A DNA stretch of 14,944 bases from CAYRML01 sp964425485 (GCA_964425485.1 CAYRML010000036.1:1-14944); one strand, 5' to 3'. Shown: positions 1 to 8,121, counted from the stretch's first letter. Numbers and translations: made by a program. Notes: generated by a model from the sequence alone, not told the origin.

Positions 1-1
1 T

Positions 2-865
2 ATTACTACTAAAGGATCCATTATTAAAAATAATACCAGCTATACTGCTGGTGTGGTTGCCCAAGCTGTTACTTCCACAGTTGAAAATTGTACCAATGAA
101 GCAACCTTGAACATCAATTATTCTTTTAGTAGCAATACAGGTGGTATAGTAGGTATGGCCAGTAATGTTGCGCCTAACCCGGCCACTCAAATCACCAACT
201 GTGTCAACAAAGGTGCAGTTAGCAGCTTAGGCCAAAATGTGGGCGGTATCGTAGGCAGCACTAATATCATAAGCAATATTAGCAACTGCATCAATGAAGG
301 CATTATTGAAGGTGCGTCTTCGACCGGAGGTATCGTAGGTGCATTTGCCGGTACAGGTGCTTTGAGCAACTGTTCTAATACTGCTTCCGTAAAAGGCACA
401 ACTAATGTTGGTGGTGTAGTTGGTACTTACACCGCTACTACTACCATGGCTAACTGCTCTAATACCGCATCGATCACCAGCACCGGCACAGCCACCAGCA
501 CAGCCAATGGTGCAGGCGGCATCGCGGGTACTTTCACCAGTGCCGGTACCATAGACCAATGCTATAGCAGCGGCACTGTTACCAGCGCTCTCTCCAATGT
601 TGGTGGTGTAGTCGGTTATCACAGTTCCACCGGTACAGTTTCCAATTCATATAATTTAGGTGAAGTTAATTATACCGGTACTTTTGCCACAGCCCGTGTG
701 GGCGGTGTGGTTGGTGCTACCAACAATACCAACAGCTCGGTTATCAACTGCTATAATGCCGGTAAAGTTAAGGCCAACAATACCACCAGCGCCTTTGTAG
801 CCGGCGTCATCGGTAATGTCAAGGCAGTGACATTGGTAATTAATAACTACTATCTCAATACCACG
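2..865 (+). repeat. Tandem GLUG-type protein repeats (coding)
   Basis: About nine degenerate repeats of 25-36 codons lie inside the first gene. Each carries a Gly-Gly-Ile/Val-Val-Gly turn followed 10-15 residues later by an Asn-Cys-x-Asn or Asn-Ser-Tyr-Asn turn, the signature of GLUG motifs, which form a right-handed beta-helix. The DNA units have diverged and vary in length, so this is protein-level repetition, not a CRISPR array or a recent tandem duplication. Confidence 0.8.
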
Positions 866-3175
866 GCCGATATGGCTACCGGCGGTGTTGCCAGCGCGGC
901 CGCTAATGCCGTAAGCAAACCTTATGCGCAAATGCATTCTGCCGATTTCGCAACCTTACTGGGCGAAAAATATCAACAGGGTGCCGATTATCCGACTTTG
1001 ATCTGGCAAGCAGCTTCCGTTACCCCTGGTGATATAGGTAATATCGACGATGATTCCACAGTTAATATCGGTTCGGAAAACAACACCAACAGAGTTTCCC
1101 TAAGCAGTGATTTGGTAGATGCCTTAGAAAATGGTCAAAATGTACAATTGAATATCACTACCTCCAACGGCAGCTTCCTCTTTGATGCCGCGGCTGTTGA
1201 TGAAATCATGGCCGCGGCCGGAGATCAAGGCGTGGTCTTCAATGCCATTAAAGTGAATGCCAGCGAAGATGAAACCGTTCAAGGCCTGATCGATAGCGGC
1301 GCTTTGGTCTATGACTTCTCCCTAACTACCACCAGCGGCGCCGCCCTCTTCACGGAAACAGGCAGCGGTAAAGTCACGGTGACTATTCCTTATGCTTTGG
1401 GTTATAAGGATGATACCAAGATCAAAGTATATAATGTGGCCGGCGGAGTAAAAACAGAAATCGACGCCGATTATGATCCCGTGACACAAACCATTTCCTT
1501 CGAGGTTTCTCACTTCTCCACCTATTCTATAGAATATCAGGGCCTGAACATTTGGGCATCTATCGAAGGTACGAATCATTATAATACCGGCGAACAAGTG
1601 ACAGTCAAGATCTACGCCGATACGGATACTGCCTATACTTATGGCTCTTATCAGGCGGATATCAATTTTGCCAACAATCAGCTGACCTTCAATGCCACGG
1701 CCAGCTCTAAGGCTGACGGCACTAGCTATATGAATTTAGTAGAAGCAGGCAAAGTCCGCATTGGTTATTCCAGCGAAAATTCGGCTACCAAGACCATAGG
1801 AACCGACGACACCTTGTTAGCCACTTTGGTCTTTGATCTGAACCCGATCGGTTTGCCTACTGCCAGTGGTTCCGTTACAGTTTCTAATGCCAGCTTCGGT
1901 GCTTCCGGCAGCTCCAGTGATTTAAGCGCTTCCCCACGCGCTGCGGCCGACTACTATCTGCATAATATCACGCTTACCTTTAAGGCAGGCACCGGCACAA
2001 CTATGAATCAAGTGATTGCTTATGTCAGGTATGGCGCGGTGGGCGTCTATACCACCAATGCTTATACCGATGTTTTCACAGCACCCACTCCTGGCCTGGT
2101 GGCCATCGGTACTTACCGTTTGGCTGATCCGCTGTGGAAAAACAGCGCCGGCGACGGTTTGAATTACGAGGATATAGCTGCCGCTTCCTACACAGCTTCC
2201 GACATCTTCACGGCGCAAGCGGTCAAAGCCTGGTATGTGACCTTCTATGACAACACCGGCGCCCAGATTGGCGATGTGCAAGTTATAGACGAATCTGCTA
2301 AAGCCACAGCTCCTTCTGATCCGACCTTGGCCCATCACGATTTCGCCGGTTGGTATGTTGTAACATCGGCCAGCGATGCCTATGTAGCGCAAAGCTTGCT
2401 CAGCAAAGCTACCATCGATGATACGGCGGTTACGGCAAATGTCATGTACAAGGCTCACTTTACTCTTAGCCAGTATGACTTTACCAAACCCGACAGCATC
2501 ACGGTTACCAGCGGTGTGACAGCTAATAAAGTCTCCTATGGCACAGATATCAAATTCACCTTGAATGCCGGCATGGCTCCGGATGGTTATAATAACACTG
2601 TTACTTATTCCGTAGGCGGAGTAGACAAAGGTGTACTCACAGCGGATGGAGAAGGGACTTACACCATACCCGGTTCTAATGTAACCGGCGCTATAGAAAT
2701 CATTGTCACCCAGGCTGTTAAAGGCACGCTAGAGTTCATTGAGCATGACGATTATGTCATCGCCAAGAGCGCAGGCAGCGTAGACTACAAAATAGTAGTA
2801 CTGACCAGCGGCTATACTGATATGAATAGGGCCAGCATGAGATATACTTTTGCTGGTGATACGGAGCTGTTCTATTCCGCGCAATATGGCGCTTATATAG
2901 CTTTTGTTCCGACCACGGAAACAATAACCAGCGCTTTGCAGAAACTGGCCCTGGATACGACAGCGGCTACAGTGACGGTCAATTATGACGGTAACGTTAA
3001 CGCGCAAAACGGAGTCACCACTCTGGACGCGCAAATCATTTATGATTTACTGAACAACATAGATGTTGCCGGCATTACTGATCTGGGACGTTTCGTGGCT
3101 GATGATAACAGCGACAAAACAGTTACCACCAATGATGCCTACAGAATCATAGTCCGCATCTTTAACATAATCTAA
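2..3175 (+). CDS. Large secreted surface protein with GLUG repeats, cohesin-like and dockerin-like modules (5' end outside window)
   Basis: The reading frame is open from base 2, and the repeat pattern continues upstream of the first possible start (GTG at 53), so the true start and signal peptide lie outside the window. Order of modules: about nine GLUG-type repeats (to ~865) with the pattern GGIVG...NC.N.G; a beta-rich domain (~1080-1535) ending in an 'FEVSHFSTYSI' type tail common in Firmicute surface proteins; a cohesin-like beta-sandwich (~1545-1910); two InlB/Listeria-Bacteroides-like repeats (~1960-2465, 'WYVTFYDNTG...FAGWY'); a further beta domain; and a C-terminal pair of dockerin-like calcium loops at 2993-3028 and 3101-3136. 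Loop 2 has D1, N3, D5 and D12 in place; loop 1 is degenerate (N1, N3, Q5, D12). No catalytic domain is visible. I infer an extracellular adhesion or structural protein that docks onto a cohesin, possibly that of the next gene. The overall type is well supported; the ligand is unknown. Confidence 0.9.
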   Translation: MTTKGSIIKNNTSYTAGVVAQAVTSTVENCTNEATLNINYSFSSNTGGIVGMASNVAPNPATQITNCVNKGAVSSLGQNVGGIVGSTNIISNISNCINEGIIEGASSTGGIVGAFAGTGALSNCSNTASVKGTTNVGGVVGTYTATTTMANCSNTASITSTGTATSTANGAGGIAGTFTSAGTIDQCYSSGTVTSALSNVGGVVGYHSSTGTVSNSYNLGEVNYTGTFATARVGGVVGATNNTNSSVINCYNAGKVKANNTTSAFVAGVIGNVKAVTLVINNYYLNTTADMATGGVASAAANAVSKPYAQMHSADFATLLGEKYQQGADYPTLIWQAASVTPGDIGNIDDDSTVNIGSENNTNRVSLSSDLVDALENGQNVQLNITTSNGSFLFDAAAVDEIMAAAGDQGVVFNAIKVNASEDETVQGLIDSGALVYDFSLTTTSGAALFTETGSGKVTVTIPYALGYKDDTKIKVYNVAGGVKTEIDADYDPVTQTISFEVSHFSTYSIEYQGLNIWASIEGTNHYNTGEQVTVKIYADTDTAYTYGSYQADINFANNQLTFNATASSKADGTSYMNLVEAGKVRIGYSSENSATKTIGTDDTLLATLVFDLNPIGLPTASGSVTVSNASFGASGSSSDLSASPRAAADYYLHNITLTFKAGTGTTMNQVIAYVRYGAVGVYTTNAYTDVFTAPTPGLVAIGTYRLADPLWKNSAGDGLNYEDIAAASYTASDIFTAQAVKAWYVTFYDNTGAQIGDVQVIDESAKATAPSDPTLAHHDFAGWYVVTSASDAYVAQSLLSKATIDDTAVTANVMYKAHFTLSQYDFTKPDSITVTSGVTANKVSYGTDIKFTLNAGMAPDGYNNTVTYSVGGVDKGVLTADGEGTYTIPGSNVTGAIEIIVTQAVKGTLEFIEHDDYVIAKSAGSVDYKIVVLTSGYTDMNRASMRYTFAGDTELFYSAQYGAYIAFVPTTETITSALQKLALDTTAATVTVNYDGNVNAQNGVTTLDAQIIYDLLNNIDVAGITDLGRFVADDNSDKTVTTNDAYRIIVRIFNII

Positions 3176-3225
3176 ACAATTATAGTATTACATACTACCT
3201 GAAGGTTCCTCCTGTTATACAAGCA

Positions 3226-3265
3226 GCATGAGGCAGGGGGCAGTTATTGCCCCCTGCCTTCATGC
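3226..3265 (+). other. Strong GC-rich intergenic hairpin between dockerin and cohesin genes
   Basis: The arms 3226-3242 and 3248-3265 pair over 17 bp with one bulged A and a 5-nt loop (GTTAT). It sits about 50 nt after the stop of the first gene and about 50 nt before the start of the next. The downstream strand lacks a clear run of T, so it may be a weak or partial terminator, or a 3'-end stabiliser or processing stem giving the two genes different mRNA levels. No separate promoter for the next gene is obvious in 3266-3313. Confidence 0.7.
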
Positions 3266-3313
3266 CAACCGATGATAACTCTTTTAAGGAAACTGCAATT
3301 TAAGGAGAAAATT

Positions 3314-4612
3314 ATGAAAAAATTATTTTTCACTATTATATTGGTAGTCGTTCTTATAACAGCTTTTTCGGCTTCGGCCTGGGCTGCCAGCGATTATAAC
3401 TTTAATATCACCACATCAGATGTTAGTTCGGCCAAGGTTGGTGATCAAGTCATGGTAAAATTGACCTTAAAAAACAATAGTGGCAAAGCTTTCACCATGT
3501 ATTCCATGCAGGATTATATTGTCTATGATACAAGCCATTTTTCATATGTAGCCGGCAGCGCCGTTAGTGATTATATGGTCAGCTTTCCTGAATTGAGCGA
3601 CAGCAGCCAAGCCCAGGTTCGGGTCAGCTATTTAAGCATGGATGGTAACGGTGTCAATTGTCCTGCCTCTACAGTGTTGGTCACTTTTAAACTGAAAGTG
3701 CTTAAAACCGGTTATACCTCCATCATCAACAATATACAGGAAATGTCCACCAAAACGGCCGGCCTCTATTCGACATCCACGGAAGATGCCCAGCTGAATA
3801 TAGGTGCCGGCGGTGGCAATGAAGACGAAGATAAGGAAGTGCAAAAACCGACTATCAAATGCGGTAGCGGCGGTTCCTATAAATTATCTGCTGATGGCAG
3901 TAAATTGACTATCATTGCCGATGACGGCTATGAAATCAAAGATGTCGTTTTAAACGGTGTATCTAAGGGCGCTGTCAGCCGTTTGACAGATCTGGAAACC
4001 GGTGATGTGGTGGTAATCACCTTCGCCAAGAAAGAAGATACCGGTACTGGTACCGGCGGCGCAGCCCAATTTACCGATGTGCCAATCAATGCTTGGTATT
4101 ATAATGCCGTAGACTATGTGGTCAAAAATGGACTCTTCACGGGTATCAGCAGCACCTCTTTTGAACCTAACACGGCCATGAATCGTGCCATGCTGGTTAC
4201 GGTATTATATCGTCTGGAAGGCGAGCCCTCCGTCAGTGGTCTAAGTAACAGCTTCCCTGATGTGGCGGCAGGTTACTGGTTTACTAACGGCGTCACCTGG
4301 GGCGCGGCCAATTCCATCGTCAAAGGTTACAGCAACGGCAAATTTGGGCCTACGGATCTGATCACGCGTGAGCAGTTGGCTACCATTATGTATCGTTACA
4401 GCCAATATAAGGGATATGATACTGCTGTTTCCGGCAGTCTCGGCGACTTCGGCGATGGCGCCAAAGTTTCCGCTTATGCCATTGACGGTATGAAATGGGC
4501 CGTGGGCAAAGGTTTGATCCAGGGCAATAACGGCAATCTCGGCCCACAAGCCAATGCCTCCCGTGCGGAAGTGGCTACCATCCTGATGCGGTTTATGGAA
4601 ATGGTAAAATAA
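3314..4612 (+). CDS. S-layer-anchored cohesin-like protein (signal peptide, cohesin-like domain, three SLH domains)
   Basis: The start is ATG 3314: AAGGAG at 3302-3307 lies 6 nt upstream and the protein then opens with a classical signal peptide (MKKLFFTII..., predicted cut near A24). The in-frame ATG at 3272 has no ribosome binding site and would put a charged stretch before the signal peptide. Residues ~27-165 are a cohesin-like beta-sandwich ('VGDQVMVKLTLKN' at the start, 'VLVTFKLKVLK' near the end). An acidic Gly-rich linker follows, then a small beta domain (~176-245) often found before SLH domains. Three SLH domains start near residues 252, 313 and 376 and carry the helix motifs MNRAMLV, ITREQLA and ASRAEVA. 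SLH triplets bind pyruvylated secondary cell-wall polymer, so this should display the cohesin on the cell surface, like the anchoring scaffoldins OlpA/SdbA. The dockerin-like neighbour upstream is the obvious candidate partner; this is inference. Confidence 0.93.
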   Translation: MKKLFFTIILVVVLITAFSASAWAASDYNFNITTSDVSSAKVGDQVMVKLTLKNNSGKAFTMYSMQDYIVYDTSHFSYVAGSAVSDYMVSFPELSDSSQAQVRVSYLSMDGNGVNCPASTVLVTFKLKVLKTGYTSIINNIQEMSTKTAGLYSTSTEDAQLNIGAGGGNEDEDKEVQKPTIKCGSGGSYKLSADGSKLTIIADDGYEIKDVVLNGVSKGAVSRLTDLETGDVVVITFAKKEDTGTGTGGAAQFTDVPINAWYYNAVDYVVKNGLFTGISSTSFEPNTAMNRAMLVTVLYRLEGEPSVSGLSNSFPDVAAGYWFTNGVTWGAANSIVKGYSNGKFGPTDLITREQLATIMYRYSQYKGYDTAVSGSLGDFGDGAKVSAYAIDGMKWAVGKGLIQGNNGNLGPQANASRAEVATILMRFMEMVK

Positions 4613-4639
4613 TTGCTATGGGTTATCCAAACAACAGAC

Positions 4640-4683
4640 TTCAAGGATATTTATGCATATAATAAAAGTGCAGTTTCCTTGAA
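4640..4683 (+). other. Inverted repeat TTCAAGGA / TCCTTGAA in intergenic region
   Basis: A perfect 8-bp inverted repeat (4640-4647 and 4676-4683) encloses an AT-rich loop with a TATAAT-like hexamer at 4658-4663. It could be an operator around a promoter for the lipoprotein gene, but the only -35 candidate at the right spacing (around 4635-4640) is poor, and the repeat may be chance. Between 4613 and 4786 I see nothing else except the terminator hairpin. Confidence 0.25.
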
Positions 4684-4707
4684 TATAATCTGAATATAAG
4701 ACTCCAC

Positions 4708-4744
4708 AAACCAACAGAAAAAGCACTGCTTTTTCTGTTGGTTT
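4708..4744 (+). terminator. Terminator hairpin after the SLH protein gene
   Basis: A perfect 18-bp inverted repeat (4708-4725 and 4727-4744) is centred on a single C. The 3' arm contains a run of five T (CTTTTTCTG) and is followed by TTTAT-rich sequence, so the poly-U lies partly inside the stem. It lies about 95 nt after the stop codon and about 40 nt before the next gene. The symmetry would allow it to work on either strand. Confidence 0.7.
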
Positions 4745-4786
4745 ATGTGCTTTATTTATATTTTGGCAAAAGAAAGGGCAGTGGAT

Positions 4787-7111
4787 ATGAAAAAATCATT
4801 GTTGGTAATTATAGTTTTACTCATGGCCATGGCTTGCTTTGTCGCAGGCTGCTCGGATAGTTCCGGGGGTACAAAGGACAACAACCTTGGCAACAGTCCC
4901 GCAACCGTTACCGCCATCACGGAAAGCGCATTGCATATTTCTCATATAGAGGATAGCCAATATGATTATGGCAAAGGTGATTATCTTTATGACACCATTA
5001 CCTTTAGCGGCAGCGCTTTGGGCAGCGAGCAAATAATTTCCGTACGGGATCTGGAAAGTTTGATCAGCGATCAAACTTTGGCTTTGGGCTATGAGTCCGC
5101 CTACAGCTTTAAAAACAGCGGCGGCGCCTATTCCCAGCAAACCTTTACCGGCCTGCGGCTTTATGATTATTTACTCTATTTAGGTATGAAGGATAATCTA
5201 CCCGATAAGACCAGCGTAGCCATCCATGCCAAAGACGGCAATGTGATAACGCTGCAATTGGGACAAATCAAAGCAGATATCTATAAATATTATGGGGAAA
5301 ATGAGCAACTGCTGGTCGAAAATCTGCCTGTGATGCTCAGCTGCGGCAGCAGCGGCATTCCTTTGGTAGGCCCCACCGGCGATCAGCTTACAACAACGGA
5401 ATTTACGGCGGAGATGGGCTATGATGGCGCTGCCGATAATGTGGGAGGCCCGGTCAAACTTACTTTGGGCCAAACGGATTTTTCTGATTTCAATGCCCGT
5501 TATAATAATAAATGGGTTGATCGGATCACTGTGGGTGAAGAAGAAAATTATGCTCTGCACAGCGGTTCCCATGCGGCCCAGAAAGCGCTTACTGTTGCCG
5601 TCTATCAAAGCGGACAAAATTCTGCCCTAAGCAATAAGTCTTATACCTGGTCCGATCTTGAATCGTTTGCCGCTTCCTCTTCTCATAACAAGGTCAGAAA
5701 TTATTATGGTGACGGCAATTTTTATGAAGGAGTAAATCTCTGGAGCCTGCTGGCTCAAGATCTGAACCTTCCGTCCTATGAAGGTTATGTGGAGCTGATT
5801 TTTGCCGACGGCAGCCAAGAGGAAGTGGATCTGGCTTATTTGCAGAACATTTCCGGCAGTTACAGCAATTATATTACGGAAAAAGACGGGCTCACTATCA
5901 CTTGTGTCAAGCCTGTGCTGGCCTACAGCAAAGAGGGGGCCCCTTTAGCTGATGCGGTTATAGCGGCATTGCCCCAGGATGGCAAGTATAAGACCTCGTA
6001 TACGCTGCAACCACTAAGCGAACTCCATATTCACCTGGGTGAAGAAGCCGGGGTGGCAATGAACACAGCTGCCTCAGCCCAAACTTTGAACCTCAAGGGT
6101 GAAGGGCTGAAACAAGAGTCGGCAATAACTTTGGCAGAGCTGGGCCAGGAACTGGAGCTTAAATTTACTGCCGATTATAAGGTAGAGGGGCAAACTGATG
6201 AATACAGCGGCATCAATCTTTTGCGCTTTTTGCAGCAAAAAGGGCTGATGGTGGATGCGGAAAATATTATAATCAGCAATGAGCAGGATAGCCTGACCTT
6301 GAGCTTATCTGATTTGCAGTCAGAAGCAGCCAATGCCGGCAGCGCCATTACTATGCTGGCCTATAGCAAAAAAGGTCAAACGCTGGCGGCAGCTGAGGGC
6401 GGACCGATCTTATTATTAAGCCAGGAGGGATCTTTGTCCGCCGTCACCTCTATAGAGGTGACAGCCAAGGCAGGCCAATGGAATCATTTTGACGGCAATA
6501 AAGAGCTGTTTGAATCCTATTTGGATGAGCCTGTGCTGCGCATTTATGGCTCGGAGGCCGCCCAAGATATTACTTTGACCCTGCGGCAGCTGGAAGGTAT
6601 GACAGATTCCAGAGTTCGTGATTCCTATGCCTCAGGCGGCGGTTCTTTTGGCTATGAGGGCATAATCTTGCGCGATCTGGTCCAGGAATACCTGACTGAT
6701 GGCTATGAGCGCCCGTCTGCCGTTACCGTAACAGATGGCGCATATTATGTCAGTGTGAATATTGATGATTTATATAACGGTATCGAAAGCCAATATCAGG
6801 AAGGCCAAGTGAGGGATATGATTCTGGCCTATGGTATTGACGGCGTGCCCTTGGTGCCGGATGAAAATTCTGTGGGCTATGATGGCACAAACTCCTTCGG
6901 CCCCTTGCGCCTGGTAGTGGAAAACTCCTTCTATCAGTGGGTCAAAGGAGTATCGGAGATCATCATTGGTGAGGCGGAAAATGCAAACGCCGCCGTCGAT
7001 AACGACGACGATGCAGGGATACCGGTTGGTCCCGTCATAATATTAATCATCATCATAGCGGCCGTGGTTATTGTTATTTTCCTGATTATCAGAACCAGAC
7101 GCAAAAAATAA
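4787..7111 (+). CDS. Lipoprotein with about four sulfite-oxidase-like (molybdopterin-binding fold) repeats and a C-terminal membrane helix
   Basis: ATG 4787 is chosen because the protein then opens with a lipoprotein signal (MKKSLLVIIV... lipobox VAGC, Cys22). The in-frame ATG at 4745 lies in the terminator arm, and GTG 4781 is possible. The 774-aa product holds about four copies of a ~150-residue unit. Each has a 'Y/F-x-G-(I/L/V)-x-L' helix start (near residues 119, 313, 472, 623), a 'DG' beta-hairpin and, in most copies, a 'LAYSKEG.PL' type strand (374, 520, 677). Copies 1 and 4 end in 'GGPVKL...WVDRITV' and 'GPLRLVV...WVKGVSEI'. These are landmarks of the sulfite oxidase/YedY molybdopterin fold, but no cofactor-binding Cys is visible at the equivalent place, so a catalytic role is doubtful. 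Residues ~745-769 are a strongly hydrophobic helix followed by RTRRKK. I infer a surface protein tethered at both ends; its ligand is unknown. Confidence 0.85.
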   Translation: MKKSLLVIIVLLMAMACFVAGCSDSSGGTKDNNLGNSPATVTAITESALHISHIEDSQYDYGKGDYLYDTITFSGSALGSEQIISVRDLESLISDQTLALGYESAYSFKNSGGAYSQQTFTGLRLYDYLLYLGMKDNLPDKTSVAIHAKDGNVITLQLGQIKADIYKYYGENEQLLVENLPVMLSCGSSGIPLVGPTGDQLTTTEFTAEMGYDGAADNVGGPVKLTLGQTDFSDFNARYNNKWVDRITVGEEENYALHSGSHAAQKALTVAVYQSGQNSALSNKSYTWSDLESFAASSSHNKVRNYYGDGNFYEGVNLWSLLAQDLNLPSYEGYVELIFADGSQEEVDLAYLQNISGSYSNYITEKDGLTITCVKPVLAYSKEGAPLADAVIAALPQDGKYKTSYTLQPLSELHIHLGEEAGVAMNTAASAQTLNLKGEGLKQESAITLAELGQELELKFTADYKVEGQTDEYSGINLLRFLQQKGLMVDAENIIISNEQDSLTLSLSDLQSEAANAGSAITMLAYSKKGQTLAAAEGGPILLLSQEGSLSAVTSIEVTAKAGQWNHFDGNKELFESYLDEPVLRIYGSEAAQDITLTLRQLEGMTDSRVRDSYASGGGSFGYEGIILRDLVQEYLTDGYERPSAVTVTDGAYYVSVNIDDLYNGIESQYQEGQVRDMILAYGIDGVPLVPDENSVGYDGTNSFGPLRLVVENSFYQWVKGVSEIIIGEAENANAAVDNDDDAGIPVGPVIILIIIIAAVVIVIFLIIRTRRKK

Positions 7112-7125
7112 AATGTTTCTGCAAT

Positions 7126-7176
7126 AAAAAAGCAACAGATTGCATGTAATTTTATGCATAAATCTGTTGCTTTTTT
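7126..7176 (+). terminator. Rho-independent terminator after the lipoprotein gene
   Basis: The 15-bp arms 7126-7140 and 7162-7176 (AAAAAAGCAACAGAT / ATCTGTTGCTTTTTT) end in six T. The 21-nt loop holds an inner TGCAT/ATGCA pairing (7141-7145 and 7154-7158). It starts about 15 nt after the stop codon and closes the surface-protein region. Confidence 0.9.
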
Positions 7177-7209
7177 AGTTTTACGTCTATACACCAGGCA
7201 AAACCATGA

Positions 7210-7215
7210 TATAAT
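7210..7215 (+). promoter_or_regulatory. Possible -10 element (TATAAT) for the acetyltransferase gene
   Basis: A perfect TATAAT lies about 55 nt upstream of the acetyltransferase start, just after the preceding terminator, where a promoter is expected. No good -35 hexamer is found 16-18 nt upstream (CTATAC at 7187-7192 is poor), so only the -10 half is supported. Confidence 0.35.
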
Positions 7216-7268
7216 TGAAGAAAATATGATCTCTTAGATAATAAATTATATATAGAGGAGGCAATGAA

Positions 7269-8009
7269 ATGAATAAAAGTCGGCAAATGTTGGACCAAGT
7301 ATGCCAGTTAATGGATGCGGGGCCGGATACAGCGGCTATGCAGCAACTTTTGGCTTTAATCGGCGCCCCGCATTATGATGATGGGATCTTGGAAGAAAGT
7401 TTGCTGTGGACGGACTATTTGCCGATGATCGACAGCATGCCTTATACCAGAGAGCAGCGCTATCTGCATATGCTATGGGAAATTATAGATCGTGTGCCAC
7501 TGGGCCTTTTTGTTTCTTTTGCCATCCCTTTCCGTTGTCTTATCGCCGAGCGCTTGTTCAAAAAAGTTGGCAAGAATTTTATTGCGCATGAATCATGCCG
7601 CTTCAATTTCGGCAATTTGCTGGAAATAGGCGATAATGTGGCTATGAACCAGGGTGTTTTCCTGGATAGCAAAGGCGGGCTGGAAGTTGGCGATTATAGC
7701 ATGTTTGGTGAATTTGCCCGCGTATTTACCCATAATCATTCAGAATCCGATCATATGCAGCGCACCTATAAAAAAGTCAAAATCGGCAAATATTGCAAGA
7801 TCTATACTGCTGCCACCATTTTCCCCGGAGTTACCATCGGCGATTATGCCATAGTTTCGGCCGGTTCCATTGTCACCCATGATGTGCCGGCAGGAGCCGT
7901 GGTTTCCGGTATTCCGGCAAGGGTCACGCGTGAGCGGCGCAGCGAAGGAAATTCAAGCCAGCAGTTTAATCATTTTGCTCTGAAAGATAAAAGCTTCCAG
8001 GAGGATTAG
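7269..8009 (+). CDS. Hexapeptide-repeat O-acetyltransferase (LacA/Maa-like)
   Basis: The start is ATG 7269, 7 nt after AGAGGAGG (7254-7261); the overlapping ATG at 7264 runs into a stop after two codons. The 246-aa protein has a ~90-residue mostly helical N-terminal part, then a left-handed beta-helix: 'FNFGNLLEIGDNVAMNQGVFLD', a 'THNHSESD' loop with the likely catalytic His155, and 'KIGKYCKIYTAATIFPGVTIG' leading to the closing 'SGIPARVT' typical of the family. Such enzymes transfer acetyl from acetyl-CoA to a hydroxyl of a sugar, often for detoxification or for modification of wall polymers. It is longer than LacA (about 200 aa) because of the N-terminal part. Its acceptor cannot be told from sequence. 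It is separated from the surface genes by a terminator, so it is probably its own unit. Confidence 0.9.
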   Translation: MNKSRQMLDQVCQLMDAGPDTAAMQQLLALIGAPHYDDGILEESLLWTDYLPMIDSMPYTREQRYLHMLWEIIDRVPLGLFVSFAIPFRCLIAERLFKKVGKNFIAHESCRFNFGNLLEIGDNVAMNQGVFLDSKGGLEVGDYSMFGEFARVFTHNHSESDHMQRTYKKVKIGKYCKIYTAATIFPGVTIGDYAIVSAGSIVTHDVPAGAVVSGIPARVTRERRSEGNSSQQFNHFALKDKSFQED

Positions 8010-8011
8010 CA

Positions 8012-8089
8012 ATGTATAGCAGAGGTGCCGGCGCGGAGAGACCTGAATGTTATAGAAAGGCAGGATATAAATCTTGCTGTAAAAATTAA
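8012..8089 (+). CDS. Putative 25-aa small protein with three cysteines
   Basis: A short ORF, ATG 8012 to TAA 8087-8089, starts 2 nt after the acetyltransferase stop. Its ribosome binding site AGGAGGA (7999-8005) is as good as that of any gene here and lies inside the 3' end of the upstream gene, as in a translationally coupled operon. The peptide is basic and ends in KSCCKN, with Cys at 13, 23 and 24. It stops 3 nt before the promoter of the metal-riboswitch leader. I do not recognise it. The ribosome binding site is the main argument; length and lack of homology leave real doubt, and the rest of the 8010-8092 gap holds nothing else. Confidence 0.35.
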   Translation: MYSRGAGAERPECYRKAGYKSCCKN

Positions 8090-8092
8090 ACC

Positions 8093-8121
8093 TTGACAAG
8101 GTGGGCTTCATATATTAAAAT
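8093..8121 (+). promoter_or_regulatory. Sigma-A-type promoter of the NiCo riboswitch and first P-type ATPase
   Basis: The -35 is a perfect TTGACA at 8093-8098, followed by a 17-nt spacer and TAAAAT at 8116-8121 (5 of 6 matches to the -10 consensus). Transcription would start near 8128, giving a leader of about 210 nt that contains the riboswitch and its terminator. Confidence 0.85.

Noticed and set aside
53..55. GTG as the start of the first protein
   Set aside because: It lies inside a GLUG repeat whose frame is open to the window edge, with no ribosome binding site or signal peptide.
2..865. CRISPR-like repetition at the start of the window
   Set aside because: Repeats are degenerate, vary in length, keep one reading frame and encode GLUG motifs; there are no identical direct repeats with unique spacers.
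1922..2458. Minus-strand open frame of 178 codons opposite the large surface protein
   Set aside because: It mirrors a real, domain-bearing + strand gene, has no recognisable domain, and its composition is that of an antisense shadow.
3272..3274. Upstream ATG start for the SLH protein
   Set aside because: There is no ribosome binding site, and it would bury the signal peptide; ATG 3314 has AAGGAG and a clean signal peptide.
4745..4747. Upstream ATG start for the lipoprotein
   Set aside because: It is directly next to the terminator stem, has no ribosome binding site, and would place 14 extra residues before the lipoprotein signal.
4787..7111. Active molybdenum oxidoreductase
   Set aside because: No cofactor-binding Cys in the expected place in any repeat, and the protein has a lipoprotein signal rather than a Tat signal.
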